64,000 nucleotides of DNA, taken from Deltaproteobacteria bacterium. Lineage in GTDB: Bacteria > Desulfobacterota > Syntrophobacteria > Syntrophobacterales > Syntrophobacteraceae. The notes under the pieces were generated by a model, which saw only the letters and a list, made by a program, of their open reading frames with translations, ran no database searches and was not told the DNA's origin. The translations under genes were made by a program, and so were the position numbers. Numbering within the stretch: the stretch's first letter is position 1; every line of letters begins with the position of its first letter. The stretch is from NCBI GenBank assembly GCA_021777755.1, contig JAJYDE010000004.1, forward strand, positions 1-64,000. The letters run 5' to 3'. Shown here in pieces: positions 16,293-25,645 of this stretch.

Positions 16293-18358
16293 TCCAGGAG
16301 CACCCTGGCGTCGAGGGCCAACGCACCCTCCCCCTCATCGCCCAGGCTTACCGGGTTCAAATCGATTTCGCGTATCCGTGGGAATCGGCTTATGAGCAGG
16401 GAGACCCGCGAAATAATGCGGGCGGCGGCCTTGAGATCGGCTTCACGCATGCCCCGGAATCTGCCCAGAACGCGGCTGCCGGAAAGCTCGCCCAGCATTT
16501 CCAGGGCGGCTTCGGCAGTAACGGGCGCAAGGCGGATGCTCACATCTTTCAAGACCTCGACCAGGATTCCCCCGAGGCCGGTTAGAACGACCTGGCCGAA
16601 GGAGGGGTCGTTTTTACCCCCGACCACCAGTTCCCTTCCCGTCGGGACCATCTTTTGCACCACGATGCCCGCAACATCGCCGGCGAGATCACTGAGCCTG
16701 CGCCACTTGCTCGAAAGCGAATCGGGACCAGCGACACCCAGCGCAATGGCCCCCTTGTCGCTTTTGTGCAGAAGAGAGGGGGCTACCGCCTTTAGCGCCA
16801 CCGGAAAGCCGAGGGCGGTTGCCGCTTCCAGGGCGTTTTCCGCATCGAAGGTCATGCGCCATGGAACCGCGGGTATGCCGGCAAGTTCGACCAAACTCAG
16901 CGCCTCGTGAAGCAGAGGCTGCCGCTCCTCAAGGCGAATCCGGGAAAACCATTGCTCTATTTTTGCATCATCGAGATCGCGGCCTGTTGCCGCATCGACC
17001 GCGGGGGGTGCTTTACGGCTTCTCAACTGGATGGCGAGGGCTTGCACGGCTTCAACCGGGTCCAGGAAAAAGGGTGTCTCCGAGTTTTGTTCTAGCCTCA
17101 CACGATCTTCGAAGGGGATTTCCACCACGGTGGCAACCGGCTTTCCCGATTTTGCGGAAAGTGCCGAGAGGTTTTCGAGCAACTCGCGCGAGGCCTGCCC
17201 TTCAAGTGTCATCTGCGAGACGTGCATAAATACCACGCCGTCGATATTATCCTGCGCCAGAGCCATCTCCACGGCTTTGAAATAGAAGGGAATATCGTAG
17301 ATGTCGCCCAGATCGAGCGGGTTTCCCAGCTTGATGACCCCGGCTCGGGTGCGGGTTTGCGCATAGTCAAGAATGCGGCTGTCCAGGGGGGGAAGATGAA
17401 AACCGTGGGCCGAGCAGGCATCGGTAATGACCACCGCATGGCCGCCCGATCGAGAAATGACGGCCAGATTTTTGCCCTTGAGTGGCGGAAGCGACAAGCC
17501 TTTCAAAACCGCCAGGGCTTCGGAGAGGGAATGGACTCGAAGTATTCCGCATTCCCGGCACACGGCTTCGACCACCGAATCATCGGCGGCAAGGACCGCG
17601 GTGTGGGATTGGGCGATTGTTAGACTCTGGGGGCTGATGTTGGATTTGTGTAAAACAATCGGCTTTTGGCAGCGCTTGGCAAGTTCGGCAAAGGTGCGAC
17701 CGTTTTTGAAGCCCTCCAGGTACAAATAGATGATTTCGGTTTCCGGATCGTCCATAAGATAGGCCAGGTAGTCGGCTTCGTTGCGGTCGAGCTTGTTGCC
17801 CATGCTGACAAACTTGCTTATTCCCACCCCGCAGCGGCACAGCCTTTCGGCCATGCTCAGCCCGACTCCGCCGCTTTGCGCGAACACCCCTATCCCGCCC
17901 TTCCTGTAGGGACCCGGAAGCAGGGCGAAGGGAGTGTAGAGATTGTTGGCCGTATTTGCGGTTCCCACGCAATTGGGGCCGACAAAATGGATGGAGTACT
18001 TTTGACAGGTCTTAAGAATTTGCCGCCCCAGGGCTTCCCCGGCTTCTTGTCCGCTCTCGTGAAAGCCGGCGGTTTCGATCACCGCCGCGCGCACTCCGTT
18101 TTCGCCGCACTGAATGAGCACTTCGTTTACCAGCCGTGCGGGCGTAAGTATGACGGCCAGTTCGGCTTTTCCGGGCAATTCCCCTATCGAGCGATAAATC
18201 GGCAGGCCATGGACCTCGCCCCCGCGAGGGCCGACGGGATAGATTTTCCCCCGGTAGCCGAAATTGACCATATTTGCCACCACATTCTTACCGAGGTTGT
18301 CGATCGCTTCGGAAACCCCGACCACAACCACCGATTCGGCGTTGAACACTGCGTCCAC
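16283..18358 (-). CDS. ADP-forming acyl-CoA synthetase (acetate-CoA ligase family, alpha-beta fusion)
   Basis: A 691-residue fused NDP-forming acyl-CoA synthetase, which converts an acyl-CoA, ADP and phosphate to the acid, CoA and ATP, or the reverse. The CoA-binding Rossmann domain is at 1-130 (VVVVGVSEA, VGPNCVGTANT). A succinyl-CoA-ligase-like domain follows with FAQSGGVGLSMA and the likely phospho-His H252 in AQSHTAVLAADD. From about 485 comes the ATP-grasp beta part (FPVALKAVAPSLLHKSDKGA, QKMVPTGRELVVGG). The start is GTG at 18358 behind GGAGGGAG. It is 32 bp downstream of ahbC on the same strand. Substrate-level ATP formation from acyl-CoA suits a syntrophic or sulfate-reducing anaerobe; the acid used is unknown. 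Confidence 0.9.
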   Translation of the reverse strand: MDAVFNAESVVVVGVSEAIDNLGKNVVANMVNFGYRGKIYPVGPRGGEVHGLPIYRSIGELPGKAELAVILTPARLVNEVLIQCGENGVRAAVIETAGFHESGQEAGEALGRQILKTCQKYSIHFVGPNCVGTANTANNLYTPFALLPGPYRKGGIGVFAQSGGVGLSMAERLCRCGVGISKFVSMGNKLDRNEADYLAYLMDDPETEIIYLYLEGFKNGRTFAELAKRCQKPIVLHKSNISPQSLTIAQSHTAVLAADDSVVEAVCRECGILRVHSLSEALAVLKGLSLPPLKGKNLAVISRSGGHAVVITDACSAHGFHLPPLDSRILDYAQTRTRAGVIKLGNPLDLGDIYDIPFYFKAVEMALAQDNIDGVVFMHVSQMTLEGQASRELLENLSALSAKSGKPVATVVEIPFEDRVRLEQNSETPFFLDPVEAVQALAIQLRSRKAPPAVDAATGRDLDDAKIEQWFSRIRLEERQPLLHEALSLVELAGIPAVPWRMTFDAENALEAATALGFPVALKAVAPSLLHKSDKGAIALGVAGPDSLSSKWRRLSDLAGDVAGIVVQKMVPTGRELVVGGKNDPSFGQVVLTGLGGILVEVLKDVSIRLAPVTAEAALEMLGELSGSRVLGRFRGMREADLKAAARIISRVSLLISRFPRIREIDLNPVSLGDEGEGALALDARVLLDQA

Positions 18359-18390
18359 GATTATCTCCCTCCGCCTTAATGAGTCGGCTT

Positions 18391-19572
18391 CTATTTTGCC
18401 GTTTCTTCGTCCGTAAGATAGCAGGCCGGATCACAGGCCCACAGGTCACCGGTGGCGGCTTCGGCCCGGACGCGAAAGTTCCCCCCGCACACCGGCAGCC
18501 ATTTGCATTGCTCGCAACGCCCCTTCACATAGAGCTTCTTATTCTTTAAGCGCATCATCAGCGGATCGTTCATGTCGGTCCAGATTTCGCTGAATTTGCG
18601 CTCCCTTACATTCCCGAAAGAGTGATGTCTCCAAAACTGGTCGGCGTGCACGCTTCCGTCCCAGCTCACACACCCTATGCCACGCCCGGAACTGTTGCCC
18701 TCGTTCATCTCCAACAGTTCCAGGACTTCCCCGGCCCGGGAGGGATTTTCCCGCAACAAGCGCAGGTAGAGATAGGGGCCGTCGGCGTGATTATCCACGG
18801 TCAAGACTTCCTTCGGCTTGCCCCGGCGGTGCAGATCGGCGGTCCTGTCTATTATGAGGTCCACCGCCTCGCGGGTTTGCTCATGGGACAGATCTTCTTT
18901 TATCAAATCGGAGCCCCGCCCGGCATAGACCAGGTGATAGAAGCAGACCCTGGGGATATCGTATTTTTCCAAAAGATCGAAGATCCCCGGGATTTCGAGG
19001 GCATTCAGCCTGTTCATGGTGAAGCGAAGGCCGACCTTAACGCCCGCGTCCCGGCAGGCGATAATGCCCCGCAGCGCCCGCTGGAAGGCGCCCTTTACGC
19101 CTCTGAACCGATCGTTGACCTCGCCCAGTCCGTCCAGGCTCACCCCGACATAGGAAAGACCCACCTCTTTGAGTTTGCCCGCAAGCTTGGAATCGATCAG
19201 GGTCCCGTTGGTTGAAATCACCGCCCGCATGCCCTTGTCAACCGCGTACCGGGCCAGTTCCAAAAGGTCGGGGCGCACCAGGGGTTCTCCGCCCGAAAAA
19301 AGGATCACCGGCGAACCGAAGTCGGCCAGATCGTCGATAAGGGCCTTGCCCTCGTCCGTGGAAAGCTCGTCCCGGGCCTGTTCCTCGGTTGCGTGCGCAT
19401 AACAGTGAATACACTTGAGATTGCACCGCCTGGTCACATTCCAGACGACCACCGGTGTTTTGTCCGATGAAAACTGCAGAAGGTGAGAGGGCAACTTGCC
19501 GCTGTGACGACCGTAGCGCAAGGCGTCGGAAGGTTCGACCGTTGCGCAGTAAAGTTTGGATATGCCTATCAT
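18391..19572 (-). CDS. ahbC: Radical SAM enzyme AhbC (didecarboxysiroheme deacetylase-like)
   Basis: A 393-residue radical SAM/SPASM protein closely resembling AhbC of the alternative haem pathway, which removes acetate side chains from 12,18-didecarboxysiroheme to give Fe-coproporphyrin. The radical SAM cluster ligands are C50, C54 and C57 (CNLKCIHC). Further features are the SGGEPL SAM site and a C-terminal Cys-rich segment (CEQCKWLPVCGG, CDPACYL) for auxiliary clusters. The opening MIGISKLYCATVEPSDALRY is characteristic of the family. The ATG at 19572 is preferred because longer versions would run into the terminator at 19617-19668. It precedes the acyl-CoA synthetase by 32 bp. No ahbA, ahbB or ahbD is in the window. 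Confidence 0.85.
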   Translation of the reverse strand: MIGISKLYCATVEPSDALRYGRHSGKLPSHLLQFSSDKTPVVVWNVTRRCNLKCIHCYAHATEEQARDELSTDEGKALIDDLADFGSPVILFSGGEPLVRPDLLELARYAVDKGMRAVISTNGTLIDSKLAGKLKEVGLSYVGVSLDGLGEVNDRFRGVKGAFQRALRGIIACRDAGVKVGLRFTMNRLNALEIPGIFDLLEKYDIPRVCFYHLVYAGRGSDLIKEDLSHEQTREAVDLIIDRTADLHRRGKPKEVLTVDNHADGPYLYLRLLRENPSRAGEVLELLEMNEGNSSGRGIGCVSWDGSVHADQFWRHHSFGNVRERKFSEIWTDMNDPLMMRLKNKKLYVKGRCEQCKWLPVCGGNFRVRAEAATGDLWACDPACYLTDEETAK

Positions 19573-19616
19573 GCGTTCCCCGATGCTGACTTTTCCGATT
19601 GCCCCGGCGGGGGGCA

Positions 19617-19668
19617 CGATAAAAGCGCCCACCCCGCCTTGGCCGGCGCCTTAAGCAGGGTGGGCGCT
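19617..19668 (-). terminator. Intrinsic terminator of the ClpX-like gene
   Basis: An 11-bp perfect inverted repeat with arms AGCGCCCACCC and GGGTGGGCGCT is followed on the minus strand by TTTTATC. It lies 40 bp past the stop codon of the gene at 19708-21492 and separates that gene from ahbC. Confidence 0.75.
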
Positions 19669-19707
19669 ATTTAGCAAAACTCGGCTGAATCTCTACTGGC
19701 CCCGCAA

Positions 19708-21492
19708 TTATACCTCCTCGGCTATTTCACCCGGCCTCAGAGGATATTGCTTATAACTTTCGCGGATCAACTCGTCGAGGTATTTCTTGTGGTCCACGAC
19801 GGCCTCCCTGGGCATGATGAACTGGGTCCGCCCGCTTCGATCCGATATCAACCTGAATCCATAGTCATAGTCAACAGAAATCCTGTTGCAGATCTCGGTT
19901 GCGCTTTCGTTTTGCCCAAGCCCCCGCAAGATGAGCTCGTTTATGGCCTGCTCGTTGAAATGGACCTTGAAGCCGTGTTTTTGATAAAAATCGGACTCGA
20001 ACATTCTGACCTGGTTGTAGAGAGACTGGACTTCGAGGAAGATCGCCTCGGGGGCGATCCCGGTCTTGACGTGATGGTTTATCACCAGGTCGGTTCTGTC
20101 CGGAGTGAATATGAGAGGATACTTTTCGGCAAAAGATGTTCTTGCCTGCAATACGGCTTGGCGCACAAGCGCTTTTTCCTGTTCGACAAGCCCCCGGTAT
20201 ATCTCGAAATTACCTTCGGAGGGAGCTTTCAGCATGTTTTCCAGCTCACCTTCGGGATTTCGGACGATATCGGCAGTCACCGCAAGATGGCGGACCTCCG
20301 AGGAGGGGAGCTTTTTTTCAAAAGGCAGAACAACTCTTTCCAAAACGCTCACCAAGCCGCGAGCACCGGTCTTTTCCAGAAAAGCTCGCTCGGCGATCAG
20401 ACTGAGCGCTTGCCCTTCGAACTTGAGATCGATGCCGTAGCTGCGGAAATCTTCCTTTTTGCCATTTATAATCGGGTTATTGGGGTTTTTCAAAATCTCG
20501 CACAAATCCAAGGCTTCCAGGGATTCGAGGACGGCAACCACAGGGATGCGCCCCACGAATTCACTCTCAAAGCCGAACTGAATCAGATCCTCGGCCTTGA
20601 CACTCTTAAGAAATCGAATGTCGCTTTCACGGCTGTGCACCGAGGCGCCGAATCCGATTTCCTGCTTCTGAAGCCGCCCTTTGACAATCTCGGCAAGGCC
20701 GTTGAAAGCCCCGCTCATGATGAAGAGAATGTTTTTAGTATTGACCGTGCGCTTTTCACGTTTTCCGGTCTTGCGAAATTGCTCGATCGCCTGCATCTGC
20801 GAAACCGGATCATGGGGCACCTTGAGGTCGATTTCGGTTTCTTCCATCGGCTTTAAAAGGGCCCTTTGGACTCCGGTGCGCGAAACATCCGGGCCGATCA
20901 GGTGCTGCGAGGAGGCGATCTTGTCGATCTCGTCGATGTAAATGATTCCATGCTCGGCCAGTTCGATGTCCTCGTCCGCCTGGATCACCAACTCGCGTAC
21001 GAGATCTTCGACATCGCCGCCAACGTAGCCGGTTTCACTAAATTTGGTGGCATCCCCTTTTACGAAGGGCACGCCCAGCTTCTGAGCGATCAGCTTCACC
21101 AGGTAGGTCTTCCCCACACCGGTTGGGCCGATCAGAAGGATGTTGTTTTTTATCCTTCCCACCATCGGTTCGGCGCCAAACCGGGAGATGCCCTTGAGAT
21201 ACCTGATCCGGTTGTAGTGCGTGCAGACCTTGGTGGCAAGAACCGCCTTGGGTTCGTCCTGGCGGATCACGTACCGGTTGAGGTAGGCTTCGAGTTCCTC
21301 GGGCTTCATGTCGAATCGGATGCTGTCAATCCCGCTCGGCTTCTTTGCATTTTCGCCCGGCTCATGAGGGTGCTCGGCGGCCATCATCGGAGATATCACC
21401 TTGATTCGATAGCCATATTTTTTGGTTAGATAATCGCTAAGCTCTTTTTCAAGAGTTTCCTGATCGGGAAAATTTGGAGGTTCGCCATGCAT
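19708..21492 (-). CDS. ClpX-like AAA+ ATPase without zinc-binding domain and with a long C-terminal extension
   Basis: A 594-residue AAA+ unfoldase-type ATPase. Walker A is GPTGVGKT at 122-129 and Walker B is IIYIDEIDKI at 183-192. The pore-loop region GYVGGDVEDL, and RTGVQRALLKPMEETE, match ClpX. The ClpP-docking IGF tripeptide is kept at 279-281 (QEIGFGASVH). ClpX itself is about 420 residues and begins with a four-Cys zinc domain; here the N-terminus has no such Cys and about 170 extra residues follow the small AAA subdomain (from roughly LENMLKAPSEGNFEIYRGLV). The start at 21492 follows AAAGGGAA. It is monocistronic with its own terminator. A ClpP partnership is inferred from the loop; adaptors and substrates may differ from those of ClpX. 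Confidence 0.85.
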   Translation of the reverse strand: MHGEPPNFPDQETLEKELSDYLTKKYGYRIKVISPMMAAEHPHEPGENAKKPSGIDSIRFDMKPEELEAYLNRYVIRQDEPKAVLATKVCTHYNRIRYLKGISRFGAEPMVGRIKNNILLIGPTGVGKTYLVKLIAQKLGVPFVKGDATKFSETGYVGGDVEDLVRELVIQADEDIELAEHGIIYIDEIDKIASSQHLIGPDVSRTGVQRALLKPMEETEIDLKVPHDPVSQMQAIEQFRKTGKREKRTVNTKNILFIMSGAFNGLAEIVKGRLQKQEIGFGASVHSRESDIRFLKSVKAEDLIQFGFESEFVGRIPVVAVLESLEALDLCEILKNPNNPIINGKKEDFRSYGIDLKFEGQALSLIAERAFLEKTGARGLVSVLERVVLPFEKKLPSSEVRHLAVTADIVRNPEGELENMLKAPSEGNFEIYRGLVEQEKALVRQAVLQARTSFAEKYPLIFTPDRTDLVINHHVKTGIAPEAIFLEVQSLYNQVRMFESDFYQKHGFKVHFNEQAINELILRGLGQNESATEICNRISVDYDYGFRLISDRSGRTQFIMPREAVVDHKKYLDELIRESYKQYPLRPGEIAEEV

Positions 21493-21607
21493 CGGATTCC
21501 CTTTACGCTAATTGGATTTTGCTGTCAGGTAATATTATAAACGCTATCCGCTCAAGAGTCATCCGTTAGCAACCGAGCAGCCCGATTCCCGCGCTGTCCA
21601 CCGTGTT

Positions 21608-23347
21608 CTATATGACATCGAACAAAGGCACATGGCAAAACTGCGAGACATCGACAAGTCCGAGGTCTGTCAGCTTCAACTCCGGTATGACTGAAAGGGA
21701 CAAAAAGGAGAGGGCCATGAAGGGGTTGTCCAGCTTTGCTCCCCATTGTTTTGCACATTCTTTCAGCTTTATGAGTTTTTCCGACACCACGGGAGCCGCA
21801 AGAGAAGACATGAGCCCGGCGATTGGAAGAGGCAGAATCTCGACGACGCCACCCCTGGCCGCCGCCATCCCGCCGCCGTTTTCCTTCAGTGCGCAAACCG
21901 CCGCGATTATGTCATCATCGCTAGCGCCAACGGCGATGATGTTATGGGAATCATGGGCCACCGAGGTGGCAAGTGCGCCCTCTTTGAGCCCCAGGCCGTG
22001 AACGAACCCCAAGGCCGGTTTGGCCCCCGGGGTGTATCTGTTGTAAACGGCGGCTTTTAACAAATCCCGCTCGATATCGCTGACGGCGAAGCCGTTTTCA
22101 ACCTTGGGCGCCATCAAGAGTTTACGGGTAAAAAGCGTGCCTTCGAGCACCTCGATGACCCGCATCTTCGTCTCCAGGGCAGGCACGAGCAACTGCTGGC
22201 CCGCGATGAGGTCGAGACGCATGGGGCTTGCGGGTGCCGAAGGCGTGAGCCGGCAGTCGCGGGAGGCGAGCATCCGGCCGTCGCGGGCGACTTCGGTTCC
22301 GTTTTTAAAGACCCTCACCGGGTTCCAGGGGTTAAGAGTCGGACTGAGGCTGAAGTCGGCCACAAAACCGGGCGCCAGCGCTCCTCGTCTTTGCAGGCGA
22401 AAATGGTTGGCCGCGGTCCACGAGGCCATGGCGATGGCCCGCGCGGGCGCCATTCCCAGGGCCATCGCCTCATTTACTATGGCGTTCATATGGCCCTTCG
22501 GGACAAGATCGTCGGGGTGGACATCGTCGGTGACAAACATGCAGCGGTGCCAGGTGGAGTCGTTGACAACCGAAATGAGTTTTTCAAGATCTTTTGACTG
22601 GCTGCCCTGGCGAATCATGACGGCCATTCCCCGAGCGAGCTTTTCGGCCGCTTCGCCGGCACAGGTGCATTCGTGGTCGGAGCCGATTCCCGCGGCGATA
22701 TAGGCATTTAGACCCATGCCCGTTAAACCCGGGCAGTGGCCGTCGACCAGCCGTTGCTGAAAGAGCAGGAGTTTGTCCAGCACCTCGGCGCCTGCGCCCA
22801 CGACCCCGGGGAAATTCATCATTTCCGCCAGGCCGAGCAGATTTTCGTCCGGAAGCAGGGACTCGAGGTCAACGGCCCTGAGGACGGCCCCGGAGGTCTC
22901 AAGAGGCGATGCCGGAACGCAGCTTGGGAGGTTGAGAAAAATGTCGAGGGGAAGAGTTCGGGCACACTCGAGGAAGTACCTTATCCCCGGCAGGCCGAGC
23001 ACGTTTGCGATTTCGTGGGGGTCGGCCACCACGCAGGTCGTGCCCCACGGCATCACGGCCGAGCAATAGTTTTCGGGACTAAGAAGGGAGCTTTCGATAT
23101 GGGTGTGGCCGTCTATGAAGCCGGGACAGATAAACATTCCATCGGCCCGAAAAATCACCTGGCCGTCGTAGTCGCCCAGCCCGGCAATCAAGCCGTCGTG
23201 AATGGCAAGGTCATTTTCTTCGATCTCGCCGGTAAAAACATTGACCAGACGGCAGCCCTTGATGCAAAGCTCGGCCTGACGCCTGCCGGAGGCCACTTCG
23301 ATCAGGCCGGTCAAACGCACGGTATCCAACTTCACGGTCCCCTCCAT
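21608..23347 (-). CDS. ade: Adenine deaminase
   Basis: Adenine deaminase of the amidohydrolase superfamily, up to 579 residues, converting adenine to hypoxanthine and ammonia in purine salvage. Metal-site signatures are GFIDGHTHIESS and VVADPHEIANVLG, then GIGSDHECT and TDDVHPDDL. The C-terminal domain carries VAHDSHNIIAVGASDDDI, typical of this family. The ATG at 23347 has no upstream Shine-Dalgarno sequence, while a TTG six codons later (23329) follows GGAGGGG at good spacing, so translation may begin there (MDTVRLTGLIE). The upstream intergenic region holds a long hairpin at 23370-23434. Confidence 0.93.
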   Translation of the reverse strand: MEGTVKLDTVRLTGLIEVASGRRQAELCIKGCRLVNVFTGEIEENDLAIHDGLIAGLGDYDGQVIFRADGMFICPGFIDGHTHIESSLLSPENYCSAVMPWGTTCVVADPHEIANVLGLPGIRYFLECARTLPLDIFLNLPSCVPASPLETSGAVLRAVDLESLLPDENLLGLAEMMNFPGVVGAGAEVLDKLLLFQQRLVDGHCPGLTGMGLNAYIAAGIGSDHECTCAGEAAEKLARGMAVMIRQGSQSKDLEKLISVVNDSTWHRCMFVTDDVHPDDLVPKGHMNAIVNEAMALGMAPARAIAMASWTAANHFRLQRRGALAPGFVADFSLSPTLNPWNPVRVFKNGTEVARDGRMLASRDCRLTPSAPASPMRLDLIAGQQLLVPALETKMRVIEVLEGTLFTRKLLMAPKVENGFAVSDIERDLLKAAVYNRYTPGAKPALGFVHGLGLKEGALATSVAHDSHNIIAVGASDDDIIAAVCALKENGGGMAAARGGVVEILPLPIAGLMSSLAAPVVSEKLIKLKECAKQWGAKLDNPFMALSFLSLSVIPELKLTDLGLVDVSQFCHVPLFDVI

Positions 23348-23369
23348 CCACTGTGAAAATCGACTGACA

Positions 23370-23434
23370 GAGGACAGAGGACGGGAAATGAATGGTGATT
23401 TCGGAGATTATCCGGCCTTCCGTCCTCCGTCCTC
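23370..23434. repeat. Large inverted repeat upstream of adenine deaminase
   Basis: Arms GAGGACAGAGGACGG and CCGTCCTCCGTCCTC pair over 15 bases with one mismatch around a 35-base centre. Each arm is itself a near-tandem repeat of a GAGGAC unit. It lies in the 155-bp gap between the bifunctional nuclease stop and the adenine deaminase start. No T run follows. It may be a dispersed palindromic element or a structured untranslated leader. Confidence 0.6.
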
Positions 23435-23502
23435 GGTTTAAAGGACCGAATCGGGCTGAAAGACAAGCCGGCCTCGAATCCTTCTCACTTTCGGTTTTTA
23501 AT

Positions 23503-23997
23503 TTACATCTTGTACTTGCTAAAATCGGAAGGATCAAGTTTGTCGAGCATTTCGCTCCAACGTTCCTTGTTTCTTTCATCAAAGGAGGGCTTGGCCTCAT
23601 CGGATCTGAGATACTTGGTGATGACCTCGTCTTTGACAAAAATGGGGGCGTTCGTGCGCAGCGCGATCGCGATTGCGTCGCTTGGACGAGAATCGATGGA
23701 GCTCAGCTCTTCGCCGTTTCTAATATGAATCAGGGCGTAGTAGGTATTGTTTTTCAGCTCGCAGACCTCTATACGCTCCACCTTGACGTTCAAATGGTCG
23801 AAAAGAATCCGTATCAGATCATGGGTCATGGGCCGCGGGAACTGAATGTTTTCCAGTTCCGTCGCTATTGCCGTGGCTTCGAGCAGACCTATCCAGATGG
23901 GCAAAGTGGTGTCGTCGGCAATGTCTTTGAGCACCAGGATGGGGGTATTGGAATGGGGGTCCATCACCAACCCGGTCACTTTCATCTGCTTAAACAT
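23503..23997 (-). CDS. Bifunctional nuclease family protein (DUF151)
   Basis: A 164-residue DUF151/BFN domain protein. Family landmarks are the N-terminal strand KVTGLVMDPHSNTPILVLKD, LPIWIGLLEATAIATEL, PRPMTHDLI, and DSRPSDAIAIALRTNAPIFV. Plant and cyanobacterial homologues have been reported with DNase/RNase activity or effects on transcription termination; bacterial roles are poorly defined. The ATG at 23997 follows GGAGG with short spacing. It is transcribed after miaB with a 134-bp gap and before adenine deaminase. Confidence 0.9.
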   Translation of the reverse strand: MFKQMKVTGLVMDPHSNTPILVLKDIADDTTLPIWIGLLEATAIATELENIQFPRPMTHDLIRILFDHLNVKVERIEVCELKNNTYYALIHIRNGEELSSIDSRPSDAIAIALRTNAPIFVKDEVITKYLRSDEAKPSFDERNKERWSEMLDKLDPSDFSKYKM

Positions 23998-24131
23998 GCT
24001 CGCCTCCAAACATTACCGGCATCCCCCGGCCTGGATTTGGCAGAGTCGGTGGTCATGAGGTTTTCCTTACTGGCAGGCCACGATTATCACTATAACCGCA
24101 ACCAGAACGCGAAGCAAGGCGAAGCAGGCCC

Positions 24132-25499
24132 TTATCGACCTTTTTCACCGCCCGCAGAGATCGCCTCGCCTCCAAGAGAGTGCGAGTAGGCAAAGTCGAT
24201 TCTTACCTCCAGGATTTTTCCCGTCGAAGAGACGGGAGCCTCGAAGTTGACTATCTTGTTTTGGGAGGTGCGCCCGCTCATCTGTCCGTTTGAGGCTTTG
24301 CTCGGCCCTTCAACGAGCACTTCCCGAATCGATCCCACTTCGGCCAGGTTTTTGCCCAGCGTGATTTCGGCCTGGCGGCCCTGAAGCTCAAAGAGCCTGG
24401 CCGAGGCCGTCTCGGGATCGACCTTGTCGGCAAAACCGCTCGCGCGGGTGTTGGGCCGATCGGAATAACAGAAGGAAAACAGATTATCGAACCGGACTTC
24501 TTCGATCAACTCCATGGTCTTTCGGAAATCCTGCTCGGTTTCCCCGGGGAATCCCACGATGACATCTGAGCTAAGAGCGATCTCGGGACAGGTGCGGCGA
24601 AGCCTTGCGACCTTTTCCAGGTAGGCCTCGGCGGTGTAGCCCCTGTTCATTCGGGCGAGCACCCGGTCCGATCCGGCCTGCACGGGCAGATGGAGGAACT
24701 TGCAAAGGGGCCCAAGCTCGGCAAAGCAAAGCATGAGAGCCTCGGTGAGGTCCTTGGGATGGGAGGTGGTGAACCTTATGCGCGAGAGTCCCGTTTCGGA
24801 GACGATGCGCCGCAAGAGATCGGCGAAGCTTATCGTCTCCTCCAGGCCCCGGCCGTAGGAATTGACGTTTTGGCCAAGAAGCAGCACCTCCTTTACTCCC
24901 GAGCGCTCCAGCAGCCCTATTTCTTCCAGGATTTCTCCGGGCCGCCTGCTTTTTTCCGGCCCTCGAACGCTTGGGACGATGCAGTAGGCGCAATGGTTGT
25001 CGCAGCCCCGCATAATGGTTAGCGGGGCGGTTATGCTCCCGTGCGCCGTTTTTAGCTCGAAGTCGAATCCGGCAAAGCTTGCCTCCTCGTGGACGAAAGC
25101 CCCCCTGGTTCCGCTATCGAGAAGATTCTGGAACAGTTTCCCGATGCGATTGACCGCCGAGGTGCCCACCACCATGTCCAGATGGTCGAACCTGTCGAGG
25201 AGTTTTTTCCCCGACTGCTGGGCTACGCATCCTCCGGCAATGATTTTGAGGTTGGGGTTCGCCTGCTTCAGACGCCTCAGACTTCCCAGAAACGAGTGGA
25301 CCTTCTGTTCGGCCTTGCCTCGCACCGAGCAGGTGTTGAGAAATATAACGTCGGCCCGGGCAATGTCTTCGACCGGAGTGTAGCCAAGGGCCGCGAACTG
25401 CCGCAGGACCTGGAGCGAATCGTATTCATTCATCTGGCAGCCGAGGGTGCGAACATAGAGCCGGCCGGGACCGCATGAACCAAGGAGTTGTTCCGACAT
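24132..25499 (-). CDS. miaB: tRNA-2-methylthio-N6-dimethylallyladenosine synthase
   Basis: MiaB, 455 residues, a radical SAM methylthiotransferase that adds a 2-methylthio group to i6A37 of tRNAs reading UNN codons. The N-terminal UPF0004 domain supplies three cluster Cys (LGCQMNEYDS, LNTCSVRGKAEQK, GGCVAQQ). The radical SAM motif is CDNHCAYC, followed by VPSVRGPEKSR, and a TRAM domain ends the protein (ILEVRIDFAYSHSLGGEAIS). The ATG at 25499 follows AGGA and matches the normal start; an upstream extension of 54 codons has no family match. Confidence 0.95.
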   Translation of the reverse strand: MSEQLLGSCGPGRLYVRTLGCQMNEYDSLQVLRQFAALGYTPVEDIARADVIFLNTCSVRGKAEQKVHSFLGSLRRLKQANPNLKIIAGGCVAQQSGKKLLDRFDHLDMVVGTSAVNRIGKLFQNLLDSGTRGAFVHEEASFAGFDFELKTAHGSITAPLTIMRGCDNHCAYCIVPSVRGPEKSRRPGEILEEIGLLERSGVKEVLLLGQNVNSYGRGLEETISFADLLRRIVSETGLSRIRFTTSHPKDLTEALMLCFAELGPLCKFLHLPVQAGSDRVLARMNRGYTAEAYLEKVARLRRTCPEIALSSDVIVGFPGETEQDFRKTMELIEEVRFDNLFSFCYSDRPNTRASGFADKVDPETASARLFELQGRQAEITLGKNLAEVGSIREVLVEGPSKASNGQMSGRTSQNKIVNFEAPVSSTGKILEVRIDFAYSHSLGGEAISAGGEKGR

Positions 25500-25645
25500 C
25501 TTTTCCTGACTCGTTTGAAGAGCATATCGCCACCGGCCGCAATGCCGGATTTTTGCCTTTTTGGGCCTGAAAAGCCACCCCGCTTTTTTAACCCTTGTGG
25601 AGGTCGAGGACAATAGCTTTGCAGTTTGCGGGCAGCGATTTGCGT

